Shown here piece after piece: positions 1 to 7,507 of a stretch of 25,722 nucleotides of DNA. Source of the DNA: Akkermansiaceae bacterium UBA7890 (lineage in GTDB: Bacteria; Verrucomicrobiota; Verrucomicrobiia; Verrucomicrobiales; Akkermansiaceae); assembly GCA_002501065.1 (NCBI GenBank), contig DLRK01000107.1:1-25722 (forward strand), given 5' to 3'. Under the pieces are notes generated by a model that was not told the origin of the DNA, ran no database searches, and was given only the letters and a program-made list of their open reading frames with translations. The number at the start of each line of letters is the position of its first letter. Position 1 is the stretch's first letter. The translations under genes were made by a program, and so were the position numbers.

Positions 1-177
1 ATCGAGGACATCCAGGGTATCCGACGGCGTGTTGACCGCGAACACCTTGTCGCCGTAACAGGCAATAGGATCAGAATGAGGACTGAGGAGGGTGGGATGT
101 CCTGGCGCCGGGATCGAATCAGCCGCCTTTCCCTCAGGTTGCAGGGCAACCAGGAGAAGAGTGCAAAGCAACGGCAT
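1..177 (-). CDS. Secreted beta-propeller-like protein (YVTN/LVIVD style), N-terminal 59 residues, cut by window edge
   Basis: The gene runs off the left edge, so only the first 59 codons are visible. They open with a short hydrophobic signal peptide (MPLLCTLLLVAL, then a likely cleavage near Lys-Ala-Ala). A segment with HPTLLSPHSDPIA and VFAVNTPSDTLDVLD follows. The 'vNt.sdTldVlD' pattern is that of YVTN-type beta-propeller blades, often found in exported proteins of this phylum that also carry cytochrome c domains. The ATG at 177 is preceded by a good ribosome site (GAGGTGG about 5 bases upstream). An in-frame ATG at 204 would add nine residues (MGSLRRGGI) and is an alternative. It lies 82 bases downstream of the second solenoid gene on the same strand, so it may be the last gene of the sigma-factor operon or start from its own promoter. 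The family call rests on one blade-like stretch. Confidence 0.6.
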   Translation of the reverse strand, partial: MPLLCTLLLVALQPEGKAADSIPAPGHPTLLSPHSDPIACYGDKVFAVNTPSDTLDVLD

Positions 178-209
178 GATTCCACCTCTTCGAAGGGAAC
201 CCATGCGGA

Positions 210-242
210 ATCGGATATTTGAGTGCGTAGGCATCGGATATT
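210..242. repeat. Two perfect 10-bp direct repeats upstream of the propeller gene
   Basis: ATCGGATATT occurs at 210-219 and again at 233-242, a centre-to-centre distance of 23 bp, which is about two helical turns. The pair fills most of the 82-bp gap between the second solenoid gene and the exported propeller gene, where a promoter or operator would be expected. Function is inferred only from position and symmetry. Confidence 0.45.
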
Positions 243-259
243 GGACGGTCCTGGAAAAG

Positions 260-1549
260 CTAGTTGGCAGCGGGAGTAGTCTCAGCAGCAGAGCCCCCCG
301 TCCCGCTGCTCTCCCCCTGCCCCGCGCCCGACCACGTCTGCCCCGTCGCCTCATGCCACACTCCGCGTGGGACATCGATCGAACTGAAGGACTCCGCGGC
401 AGCCTGCGGGTCCTGCCGGTAGAACTGGGTGAAGGCCCGGGTCAGCGCTCCCTGGCGCAATCCCGGTTCCGTGATCTCGTCCGCCCAGGCGACCGCCATG
501 GATCCATCCTCGTGGGCAAAGGCTGCGGTAAATCCGTTGAGGGCCTGGTTCCGGTCCGAGGACGACTCCATCTCCATGATGGACTCGATCGCCCGCTCCG
601 GTTCCCGCGATCCCCAGTGCGCGAACGCCGCGCTCCAGGCACTCGATCGCAGCGCCCCGTCGGGCAACTCTGCCGCCCAGTCCAACGTAACATCCAGCCC
701 CTGGTCGCGCACGATCTCACGGGTCAGGGTGTCCATGGGCCGCCAGTTGTAGGTCTCCGGATCGGTAACATCATAGATAAAGTTCGTGGCCACCGCCATG
801 TCGTTGTCGATCAATCCCTCGAACAGCCTCCGCTGGACCCTGGCCGCAAGTTCCGGTTCCAGTCCTGAGAACACCTCGATGGCGGCCTGCGGATCGACAC
901 TCGCCACCCCGGGGATCATGTTGCCCAGAAAACCCTCGAAGTACTGCTGCGGAATCTCATCCAGGTGCGCAATTGCAGTGGCAGGGTCGTTCGCGCCCCA
1001 GGCATAATCGAAGAGCTGCCACATCTTCCCGTCTGCTCCGTTCATGGCCATGGCCGATCTCATCGTGAAGGCCTGCTCCCGGGTAAAGGTCGCCGAACCC
1101 ATCTCCTCCAGGATCCGGTCGAAGGCCTGTCGCCGGCCCAACGCACTGGGGGCCTTGATCGCCTGCAGGACCAACGAATGAATCTGCTTCTTCCCCAGGG
1201 GACCTCTCCGCTGCAGGGCCTCGGATGCCTCCCGCGCCATCGTGCTACGGTTGACCTGTAATCTTCTGGTGCGCTCCACGCTGGCATCACTCTTCTGCGG
1301 ATCCGGGGCGCTCGGGAGCGCCTCCGGTTTCCCGCCAGCCCGGCCCGGCAAGGGCACGTAACGTCCCGTCTCCCCGGCATCAGCCTGCCCGGCAACATCG
1401 CTCTTCCCCGTGGAAGGGGGAATCGTCACCCCTGCACCCGGGGACTTGTCCGTCCCCCGTATGGCACGTGCCAGCTGGGAGCCGGCCATGAAGGTTCCCA
1501 AGGTGACGAAGAGCCAGATGAGGTGGACTATGACGTTGCGTTTCGACAT
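260..1549 (-). CDS. Membrane-anchored repeat (solenoid) protein, second paralogue of the pair
   Basis: The 429-residue protein begins with a short basic N-terminus and one membrane segment (about residues 6-24, IVHLIWLFVTLGTFMAG). A low-complexity linker (about 30-95) and a helical region to about 180 follow. The rest is a solenoid of degenerate units of the form D/E-P-x-x-A-[AV]-x-x-[WF]. Unit anchors fall near residues 188, 219, 250, 284, 316, 348 and 380, so the last four are spaced by 32. The tail is Gly/Ser/Thr-rich. The repeats probably lie in the periplasm and bind a partner, but no enzymatic motif is seen. The ATG at 1549 was chosen because GGAAG precedes it and the membrane segment follows at once; a longer reading exists upstream but overlaps the neighbour. 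It lies 8 bp after the upstream paralogue and shares its layout, so a tandem duplication is likely. The specific function is unknown. Confidence 0.85.
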   Translation of the reverse strand: MSKRNVIVHLIWLFVTLGTFMAGSQLARAIRGTDKSPGAGVTIPPSTGKSDVAGQADAGETGRYVPLPGRAGGKPEALPSAPDPQKSDASVERTRRLQVNRSTMAREASEALQRRGPLGKKQIHSLVLQAIKAPSALGRRQAFDRILEEMGSATFTREQAFTMRSAMAMNGADGKMWQLFDYAWGANDPATAIAHLDEIPQQYFEGFLGNMIPGVASVDPQAAIEVFSGLEPELAARVQRRLFEGLIDNDMAVATNFIYDVTDPETYNWRPMDTLTREIVRDQGLDVTLDWAAELPDGALRSSAWSAAFAHWGSREPERAIESIMEMESSSDRNQALNGFTAAFAHEDGSMAVAWADEITEPGLRQGALTRAFTQFYRQDPQAAAESFSSIDVPRGVWHEATGQTWSGAGQGESSGTGGSAAETTPAAN

Positions 1550-1557
1550 TCTTCCGG

Positions 1558-2919
1558 TCAATCGCGGCGTCTCCGGTCGCGTGGGGTCAGAATATTTTCC
1601 TGGATCTCGGCTGGCAGGTTCGATCCGCTCAGCCATTCCTGCAGTCCCTGCCCGCCTCTGTGCCGCCAGGCCCTGCCCACCTCCACCATCGCCTCCTGCC
1701 GCCGCTCCGGCTCGGCAATGGACTCCGCCCAGCTCATGGCTGCGGCAGGATCCTCCCACGCCACGCGGGTGCTGTAGCCAGCGACCGCGGCATCACGCAT
1801 CGGGGACGGAGCCATCTCCTGGAGATACTCGCCCGCCGCGGTGGGATCCCGGCGCGCCCAGGAATTCAAACTACCCCTGATTCCGATCTGCTGGCTTTGC
1901 CCCTCCGGCAGATCATTCACCCACTCAAGCGCCGCCTGCGGGTCGCGGCCCGCCCAGTTCGCTCCCACCTCCCAGAAGATGCGCTCAGTGCCGGGCTGAC
2001 CTGCGAACCCCTGGGCCCACTGGGCGGCCTCGGCCGGTTCGCGTTCTGCAAAATGATCCGCTATCCGACCCAGCGCTTCATTCCGCATGCGCCCTTCGGG
2101 AAGTCCCTCCGCCCAGGACGAGGCCTCGAGCGGATTCTCTGCCGCCCGCAGCACTTCCCCCGTCACAATATGCATGTGGCCCGGGTCTGCCTGACCCTCA
2201 GCCACCATCCTCTCGACAAACATTGCCGCTTGCCGCGGATCTGCATCGGCCAACCCATCGACTATCCCTGACATCAAATGATGCCGCAGTCCCGTGACCT
2301 CGAGTTTCCGCTCCTTGAGTAACGGATCGAAGCGGGCATCGTTTTCCATGTTCAACCCTTCAATCCACGCCATGGCCTCCTGCGGGCTTGCCCCCGCCCA
2401 CCCTGCCAGGGCCGGCTTCATGTCATCTTCCTCCGTGTCGACACCGAATATAACGGCGTCCACTCCTGCAACCGCGCCCCAGGCATAATGAAACTCCTGG
2501 AACTCCGCACTCCGGTGATCCTTGTGCTCAATCTGTTCGCGAATGAGCAGGGCATTGTCGGCCGTCAGTCCCTGGATCAGCTTGGAAAAGGCCAACCGCT
2601 TCGCGACCGGGTCGGAGGATTTGCGGAACGTCTGGCCCAGTTCACCGATATCCGCTTCGCTGAGGGTGATCTTCTCCGCCAGCATCCGGGCGACCTCATC
2701 CTTTTCGATTGATTTACTCCCGGTAGCGGACTCCCCCGCCGCGGAGTCTGCCTTTCCGTTGGAAATTCCATCCTGAGCCCCTGATCCCGGGCCGCTATTC
2801 CCCCGCCTGGCCGCAACCCCGGCATCATCACGTCCCGACGGCAGGATAAAATAACCGGCCAAGAAGGCCAGAACCGCCACCAATCCCCAACCAAGGTGCA
2901 CTATTGTCGATTTATTCAT
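1558..2919 (-). CDS. Membrane-anchored repeat (solenoid) protein with exact 32-residue repeat, first paralogue
   Basis: The 453-residue protein has an N-terminal membrane anchor (about residues 6-26), a disordered Gly/Ser/Ala linker (about 28-75) and a long helical repeat region. Aspartate/glutamate-proline anchors sit at 262, 294, 326, 358 and 390, exactly 32 residues apart. A degenerate unit follows at 422, and looser units precede near 179 and 227. Each unit has a tryptophan or aromatic residue seven positions after the anchor and an [LIMF]PEG-type turn, with R-x-x-A helix contacts. This is a TPR/HEAT-like alpha solenoid, probably periplasmic and used for protein contacts. The C-terminus is strongly basic (RDRRRRD). 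The ATG at 2919 overlaps the FecR-like stop as TGATG and has a strong GCAGGAG ribosome site, so translation is probably coupled. A GTG one codon upstream is less well placed. No catalytic motif was found. Confidence 0.85.
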   Translation of the reverse strand: MNKSTIVHLGWGLVAVLAFLAGYFILPSGRDDAGVAARRGNSGPGSGAQDGISNGKADSAAGESATGSKSIEKDEVARMLAEKITLSEADIGELGQTFRKSSDPVAKRLAFSKLIQGLTADNALLIREQIEHKDHRSAEFQEFHYAWGAVAGVDAVIFGVDTEEDDMKPALAGWAGASPQEAMAWIEGLNMENDARFDPLLKERKLEVTGLRHHLMSGIVDGLADADPRQAAMFVERMVAEGQADPGHMHIVTGEVLRAAENPLEASSWAEGLPEGRMRNEALGRIADHFAEREPAEAAQWAQGFAGQPGTERIFWEVGANWAGRDPQAALEWVNDLPEGQSQQIGIRGSLNSWARRDPTAAGEYLQEMAPSPMRDAAVAGYSTRVAWEDPAAAMSWAESIAEPERRQEAMVEVGRAWRHRGGQGLQEWLSGSNLPAEIQENILTPRDRRRRD

Positions 2920-4247
2920 CACTCCTGCTTACTTATCAATTCCACACTCGTCACTTCCAGACCGACATCCTCGCGCACAGTCTGAATCCAGAGCCACCCG
3001 AGCTCCTGTCCCACGGGGGAACCGGGGAAGCTCTCTCTCATGCGCGGGATCTCGTCCAAGTTCAGTTCGACCTCAAAATTTCCTTCCGCTTCCTCTACCA
3101 ACTCGATTTTCCGCGAAAGGGCATACTTACGCGAAAGCACTCCTCGCACCCGGTGAGTGCCAAAACCGAAGTGTAGCGAGCAACTCCGCTCCAGCCGCCC
3201 CACCACCCGCAGGCGCGCTCCCTCTGTCAACAGGACCGGCGTCCCATTGGAGTCAGACGGCCGCACCACCACACTGTGAAGGAGAACCGGATCTTTGCGT
3301 TCCCCGAAGTCTCCGCGGAACAAGTGGGTCTCCGCCCGCAGGGAACCGGAACTCTCCCCCGCGCCCGGTCGCCAGTGCCCCTGTCGAACGTCGTGCTGCA
3401 GGTCACATTTCCAACTCCTGACCGACTCTCCCCGTGGGAGAGCATCAAAAGTCGTCTCCCTCACCAGCGCGGCCACCACATGGTGGTCGGCAGGCACATC
3501 CCGTGTTTTGCCATCCGCCAGTCGCGTGACCCGTACCAGGCCCTCGTGGACGGCCAGTCGAGTGGCCGAATTATCGGCGGTCACCTTGAACTGGGTCCCG
3601 AGAACTTCCACCTCCGCAGAAGAAGTCTGCAGGAGCAAAGGACGCCCGGACGACTGCGGAGCGACATCCAGGGAAAGCTCTCCTTTCCTCAAATGAATGC
3701 GTTTCCCCTCCGGTCCTTCCGAGAAGGTGACGATCGCGGGCCCGGAAGCCCAGACCTTGGTCCCATCATCAAAGGTCAGTTCCGCCCAGGAATCGGCCGC
3801 CCCTACTTCAAGCGTGCCACCCGCAAGCTCATCACCAACCCTGAGGCCACGGATCGGCCGACCTCCATCCCCGGTCCAGCGAACTGCTCCGTTCCACTCG
3901 GCAATACGCACGATCGATGCGAAACCTGCATCTGGCGCCCGCAGGAAAAGGACCCCTGAAACACCGAGAAGAATCAGCGCTGCCGCCGCACCCAACAGCC
4001 AGGCCGTGGTCCGGCGTCTCCTGTCGACGTTAACACTATTGCCTCTTCCCTGCGCAGTCCACGACTCAGGCGTCACCCCCGTCTCCAACAGGTCAGCGTG
4101 GAGCCCAAGGTAATGGAGATAGCGTTCCTGCGCGTGAGCATCACCATCGAGCTGCCCTTCCAACGCGGCGAATTCCTCCACCGTGATGGTCTTGTCGACC
4201 AGTCTGGTCAGCAACCGGTCCAGCTGTCCGTGATCCGCGTCAGGCAT
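2919..4247 (-). CDS. FecR-like transmembrane anti-sigma/sigma-regulator protein
   Basis: The 442-residue protein resembles the FecR-domain partners of planctomycete and verrucomicrobial ECF sigma factors. Residues 1-60 are a helical cytoplasmic region with a typical opening: 'LDRLL..LVD..IT.EEFA.LE..L..D..A...YL.YL.L'. A basic patch (RRRRT, 76-80) precedes one membrane segment at about 82-104. A FecR-type beta domain spans about 108-260, with a 'LTFDDGTKVWASGPA' section and a 'VEVLGTQFKV...VHEGLVRV' section. The remaining 180 residues form a beta-rich extracytoplasmic domain I cannot name; concanavalin/LamG-like folds are common here. In the family the N-terminus binds the sigma factor and the FecR domain senses signals from the envelope. 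The start overlaps the sigma gene by 8 bp (ATGCCTGA), and the stop overlaps the next gene, showing tight coupling. Confidence 0.88.
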   Translation of the reverse strand: MPDADHGQLDRLLTRLVDKTITVEEFAALEGQLDGDAHAQERYLHYLGLHADLLETGVTPESWTAQGRGNSVNVDRRRRTTAWLLGAAAALILLGVSGVLFLRAPDAGFASIVRIAEWNGAVRWTGDGGRPIRGLRVGDELAGGTLEVGAADSWAELTFDDGTKVWASGPAIVTFSEGPEGKRIHLRKGELSLDVAPQSSGRPLLLQTSSAEVEVLGTQFKVTADNSATRLAVHEGLVRVTRLADGKTRDVPADHHVVAALVRETTFDALPRGESVRSWKCDLQHDVRQGHWRPGAGESSGSLRAETHLFRGDFGERKDPVLLHSVVVRPSDSNGTPVLLTEGARLRVVGRLERSCSLHFGFGTHRVRGVLSRKYALSRKIELVEEAEGNFEVELNLDEIPRMRESFPGSPVGQELGWLWIQTVREDVGLEVTSVELISKQE

Positions 4248-4764
4248 CGCTCCAGCCCTCCTGTCTCATTGTTTCTCCAATGCACTCGAGAAGGCGGGCC
4301 CGGATCTTCTCAAGCGCGTAATAGAGCTTGTGCATGCTCACTCCCGTGCGTTCTGCCTCCTGCTTCACCGCACCGTGCTTGGAATAGCGCAGTTGCACCC
4401 ACTTGCGCTCCTGTCCATTCAATTTGCCGAGGCAGACATCCAACGCCCGGCGGCGCGTTTCCATCAGGCTCACTTCGTTTTCATACACAGCATTGAGCTG
4501 CTCCAGCAATCCATCCGAAAAGACCAGTTTCTCGCGGGCTTGCCGCTGCCGCCACTTCTGCACCTCAAACCAGGCAAACTTGAGGGCCCATGGCACGAAC
4601 GGTCTCTCCTGATCAAACTGGTCCCACTTCTCCCAGAGTTTGACACTGACTTCCTGAAGCAACTCGTCCACGTCGGTCGTCCGTGGCATCATCATGAACA
4701 GGTAACGCTCCACCTCCGCCTGATGGCGGGTCCAGAGACGGACAAATTCAGCAGTAGGATCCAT
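4240..4764 (-). CDS. ECF RNA polymerase sigma factor, Rhodopirellula/Verrucomicrobium type
   Basis: The 174-residue protein has the two conserved sigma-70 regions of ECF factors. Region 2 covers about residues 10-75 (DVDELLQEVSVKLWEKW, then WALKFAWFEVQKWRQRQ), for core and -10 recognition. Region 4 covers about 110-165 (LNGQERKWVQLRYSKH, then a helix-turn-helix ending VSMHKLYYALEKIRARL), for -35 recognition. The composition matches the Rhodopirellula/Verrucomicrobium sigma-70 subfamily, whose genes typically sit beside a FecR-like regulator, as here. The ATG at 4764 was chosen because the preceding 46 codons of open frame read through poly-A and intergenic sequence and do not resemble sigma factors. 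It is the first gene of the operon and probably controls the transcription of this cluster. Which promoters it recognises cannot be told from the window. Confidence 0.9.
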   Translation of the reverse strand: MDPTAEFVRLWTRHQAEVERYLFMMMPRTTDVDELLQEVSVKLWEKWDQFDQERPFVPWALKFAWFEVQKWRQRQAREKLVFSDGLLEQLNAVYENEVSLMETRRRALDVCLGKLNGQERKWVQLRYSKHGAVKQEAERTGVSMHKLYYALEKIRARLLECIGETMRQEGWSDA

Positions 4765-4806
4765 GACGACTCTCTGACTATCTTCCTCGCGAATCGCCCA
4801 AATTCG

Positions 4807-4837
4807 GAACTTTTTTTTGCGACTGGTGCTCAGTTCC
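4807..4837. promoter_or_regulatory. Inverted repeat with T-tract upstream of the sigma-factor gene
   Basis: GGAACT at 4807-4812 and AGTTCC at 4832-4837 form a perfect 6-bp inverted repeat in the 94-bp gap before the sigma gene, with a run of eight T at 4811-4818. GGAAC is also the common -35 element of ECF promoters, but no matching -10 element at the right distance was found on either strand. It could be an operator, an autoregulatory promoter part, or chance. Confidence 0.3.
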
Positions 4838-4858
4838 CCGAAAACAGGGGATTCCCAC

Positions 4859-5590
4859 CTACTCGAAAAATGGTGGGACCTCCGCCACCCGGGTTCCGGC
4901 AATCATTTCCTCCACGTAGCTGGCGAGCCGGTCGACAATCCTTTCGGTGAAGGCAGCCCCCTTCGCGACGGTGGCGGTCGAGGGCTTCTGGTCCTCCTGG
5001 TCGGTCCACATGCCACTCCGCACATTTCCCGGAAAGGCGGCCAGCCCGATCGAGGTTTCAAACTCCTGGGCGTGGCCGGGCAGGTCCTCCGGAAGCCGGG
5101 ACCCGGAGTCCAGCAACTCCTCGGCATCCTTCCCGGTAAGCACATCCCAGTAGGGCAGGAAATGGAGGTTGACCTGGAATTCGCGCAGGAACTGGTCCCA
5201 CACCGCCTCACAGGCCGCCACGTTTCCCCCGTGTCCGTTCAGGACCAGGATATTCCTGAAGCCCGCCAGGCACATGCTTCGCACCAGGTCGTTGACCACC
5301 GCCAGAAAGGTGCCGGGACGGAGGGTGAGGCTGCCACGGTGCTTCATGTGGTGCTCACTGATCCCCGCCATCAACCCTTCCGCCACCAGCACTCCCGGCT
5401 GCAGCCGTTCCGCGACCGCGTGGGCCACGTGCGTCACGCTGCGCCAGTCGTGCTCCATCGCGAGGTGCTCGAGGTGTTGCTCCACCGCCGCCACCGGAAT
5501 GATGCAGGCCTGCAACTCACCGCTCTCCATGCGCTCCCGGAATTCCCGGCGCGTCAGTTTCCCCAACCGAACTTCCATGCCCTTGAGCAT
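4859..5590 (-). CDS. Creatininase-family metal-dependent amidohydrolase
   Basis: The 243-residue protein fits the creatininase superfamily (creatinine amidohydrolase, formamide hydrolase and mycofactocin MftE-type enzymes), cytoplasmic binuclear metal hydrolases acting on cyclic or linear amide bonds. Visible motifs in order are the metal-binding P-V-A-A-V-E-Q-H (Glu37, His39) with Asp48, SEHHMKHRGSLTL with RPGTF (79-94), NGHGGN (His120), and a late HAQEFETS (173-180, Glu178). NGHGGN is the form seen in the wider family; true creatininase has a glutamate two residues after that histidine, so the substrate is probably not creatinine. The ATG at 5590 has GGGGAGG about 8 bases upstream; a GTG at 5614 is a weaker alternative. 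It is divergent from the glycosidase-like gene and 94 bp ahead of the sigma gene, with no clear functional link to either. Confidence 0.85.
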   Translation of the reverse strand: MLKGMEVRLGKLTRREFRERMESGELQACIIPVAAVEQHLEHLAMEHDWRSVTHVAHAVAERLQPGVLVAEGLMAGISEHHMKHRGSLTLRPGTFLAVVNDLVRSMCLAGFRNILVLNGHGGNVAACEAVWDQFLREFQVNLHFLPYWDVLTGKDAEELLDSGSRLPEDLPGHAQEFETSIGLAAFPGNVRSGMWTDQEDQKPSTATVAKGAAFTERIVDRLASYVEEMIAGTRVAEVPPFFE

Positions 5591-5662
5591 GGGACCCTCC
5601 CCGTCCCAAGTCACCGTTTTTCAGTAGCGACAGGAGCAGCCCGCGCAGTCTAGGGTTTCGCG

Positions 5663-7507
5663 ATGATCTCTCTCAGGAGCCTGGCCGCTACTCTTGTGCT
5701 CTCTCTTGCCTCCCTGCCGGAGTCGCTCCACGCCGAGGAGGCTCCTTTCGAGTTCACGCGCATGATCGCGCACTGGGACGACTACGGTCATGCCGATTAC
5801 CTTCCCTTCGTCGATGACGTCCAGCCCCAGGTGGCACAGGTCGGCTTTTACGGAGCACACTTCTGGAGCCTGGTTCACACCCCGCAATTCGGTGGCTACC
5901 CGGCCCACTTCCCGGTCCGCGGCCTGGCCGAGTGCAGCGCGTGGTTTCGCACACTGAATGGCGAACTCAAGAAGCGCAAGGTGCGCGCAGTGGGGCACTT
6001 CAACATCGAGTTCCTGGTCGGAGACCCCGATGGGCCGATGGGCCCCCGCGGGTTTTTCAAGTGGTACCACGACCACTGGGACGAAAAGCGCCTGGGACCA
6101 AAACCCGTGAAGGATCCCGTGGATTTTCTGGAAAAAAAGGCCGACGGCACGCCCATCGTGAACCGCAGCTACGCTATCGGTGGCATGAGCGAGTACTGGG
6201 CCTGCCTGCGCAATCCGCACTGGCAGGTCGTCCTCAAGGCCTGGGTCAAGCAGGGCATCGCGCTCGGGGTGGACGGCTACGTGACCAATTACTTCTACCG
6301 GCACGAGTGCCACTGCGATCACTGCCAGTCCGCCTTCCGTTCCTATCTCTCGGAGCGCTATTCCCCAGCCGAATTGAAGAAGAGGTTCCGCATCACCGAT
6401 CTCGCTGCTCACAGGTTCGGGGCCATCGTCTCCTGGCACGATCCCAAGACCACCAGCCCACTCAAGCTCGAGATGCTGCGCTTCTCACAGGCCTCCAACA
6501 AGAAGGTCTTCGATGAGGTCTTTCTCAAGTTCGGGAGATCCCTGAAGCCGGATCTCCTCGTGGCCCAGTGGAACCACCTTGGCAACTTCGTGGCGATCAG
6601 TGGAGACGAGCGCTGCCTCCTGCCCGCCGATCTCTGGGCCAAGGACGAATCCTATCTCTGGTACAGCACCGGCGACTCCGCCAACAAGAGCGACCTCGCG
6701 AATCGGGTTCTCGGAGATGCCGTTCTCCAGGCCCGGTTCATCCGCGGTGCCAGCGGTGACAAACCCTTCACCCTGGGCAAGTATGAGAGCACCCGCATTC
6801 GCACCGCGATCGCCGAACTGGCCGCCAACGGGGGAACACCCATGGGCTTCTACACCCGCTTCACCGATCCCGAAGCTCGCAAGGAAATCGTGCGCTACTA
6901 CCAGTTCCTCAAACGGCACGAGAATCTCTACCGGGCCAACCGCTCTCACGCCGAGGTCATTCTCGCCTACCCGCGCAAGCGCGTCCACCAGGGCGATCTG
7001 GCTGCCCTCGAACGCTTCCGCATGCTGGGCCGCAAACTCCTCGACCGGCACATCCTCTTCGATGTCCTCCCCGACGACCTCCTGCCCACCGGGCGGGACA
7101 AGCGCCACAAAACGGTGCTCACCGTGGACGAGCTGTCCCCCGCTCTGCCCAAAACACTGAGCCGTTTCGACGCGCCCTGCACCGTGCTAGTTTCCGCCAG
7201 CCGGCCCTCCCAGCGCAACGAACTCGATCTTCACTTCGTGAACTACAATCGCACCGAGCCTCCCAAGGGTGCCGACGGCAAACCGTCCGCGGGAAGCGGC
7301 ATTCGCGACGAGAAACCGATCCCAGCTCCTGAGATCGTGGTGGACCTCCTCTTGCCTCCAGGCGCCCGGGTGAAGGAGATCGAGATTATCACTCCCGAAG
7401 TCGATCACGGCACGACTCTCAAGTGGAAGATGGCGGAGGGACGAATTCAGTTTCCGACTCCGTCGTTCAAGGTCTACGCTCTCGTGCGTGTGCTCCTTCA
7501 CCCGTAG
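5663..7507 (+). CDS. Secreted glycoside-hydrolase-like TIM-barrel protein (GH42-like), unassigned family
   Basis: The 614-residue protein starts with a signal peptide (MISLRSLAATLVLSLASLPESLHA). The body resembles beta-galactosidase-like (GH42/GH-A clan) proteins. Its clearest feature is a cysteine cluster HECHCDHCQSAF (Cys216, Cys218, Cys221) followed by a 'YLSERYSPAELKKRF' helix. This is the layout in which such enzymes place a metal-binding C-x-x-C beside the barrel before a 'FR.WL...Y....LN..W' segment. A 'W(N/H).D' type strand with NHLGNF and later 'YESTRIRTAIAELAANGGTPMGFY' fit barrel strands in which one looks for catalytic carboxylates, but I could not identify an acid/base pair. It is followed, with a 20-bp overlap, by the dehydrogenase fusion. 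The substrate is unknown and no family number can be given with confidence. Confidence 0.75.
   Translation: MISLRSLAATLVLSLASLPESLHAEEAPFEFTRMIAHWDDYGHADYLPFVDDVQPQVAQVGFYGAHFWSLVHTPQFGGYPAHFPVRGLAECSAWFRTLNGELKKRKVRAVGHFNIEFLVGDPDGPMGPRGFFKWYHDHWDEKRLGPKPVKDPVDFLEKKADGTPIVNRSYAIGGMSEYWACLRNPHWQVVLKAWVKQGIALGVDGYVTNYFYRHECHCDHCQSAFRSYLSERYSPAELKKRFRITDLAAHRFGAIVSWHDPKTTSPLKLEMLRFSQASNKKVFDEVFLKFGRSLKPDLLVAQWNHLGNFVAISGDERCLLPADLWAKDESYLWYSTGDSANKSDLANRVLGDAVLQARFIRGASGDKPFTLGKYESTRIRTAIAELAANGGTPMGFYTRFTDPEARKEIVRYYQFLKRHENLYRANRSHAEVILAYPRKRVHQGDLAALERFRMLGRKLLDRHILFDVLPDDLLPTGRDKRHKTVLTVDELSPALPKTLSRFDAPCTVLVSASRPSQRNELDLHFVNYNRTEPPKGADGKPSAGSGIRDEKPIPAPEIVVDLLLPPGARVKEIEIITPEVDHGTTLKWKMAEGRIQFPTPSFKVYALVRVLLHP

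Noticed and set aside
4835..4851. TCCCC/GGGGA hairpin after the creatininase-family gene as a terminator
   Set aside because: The stem is only 5 bp and no T-run follows it directly on the minus strand; the T8 on the plus strand is on the wrong side.
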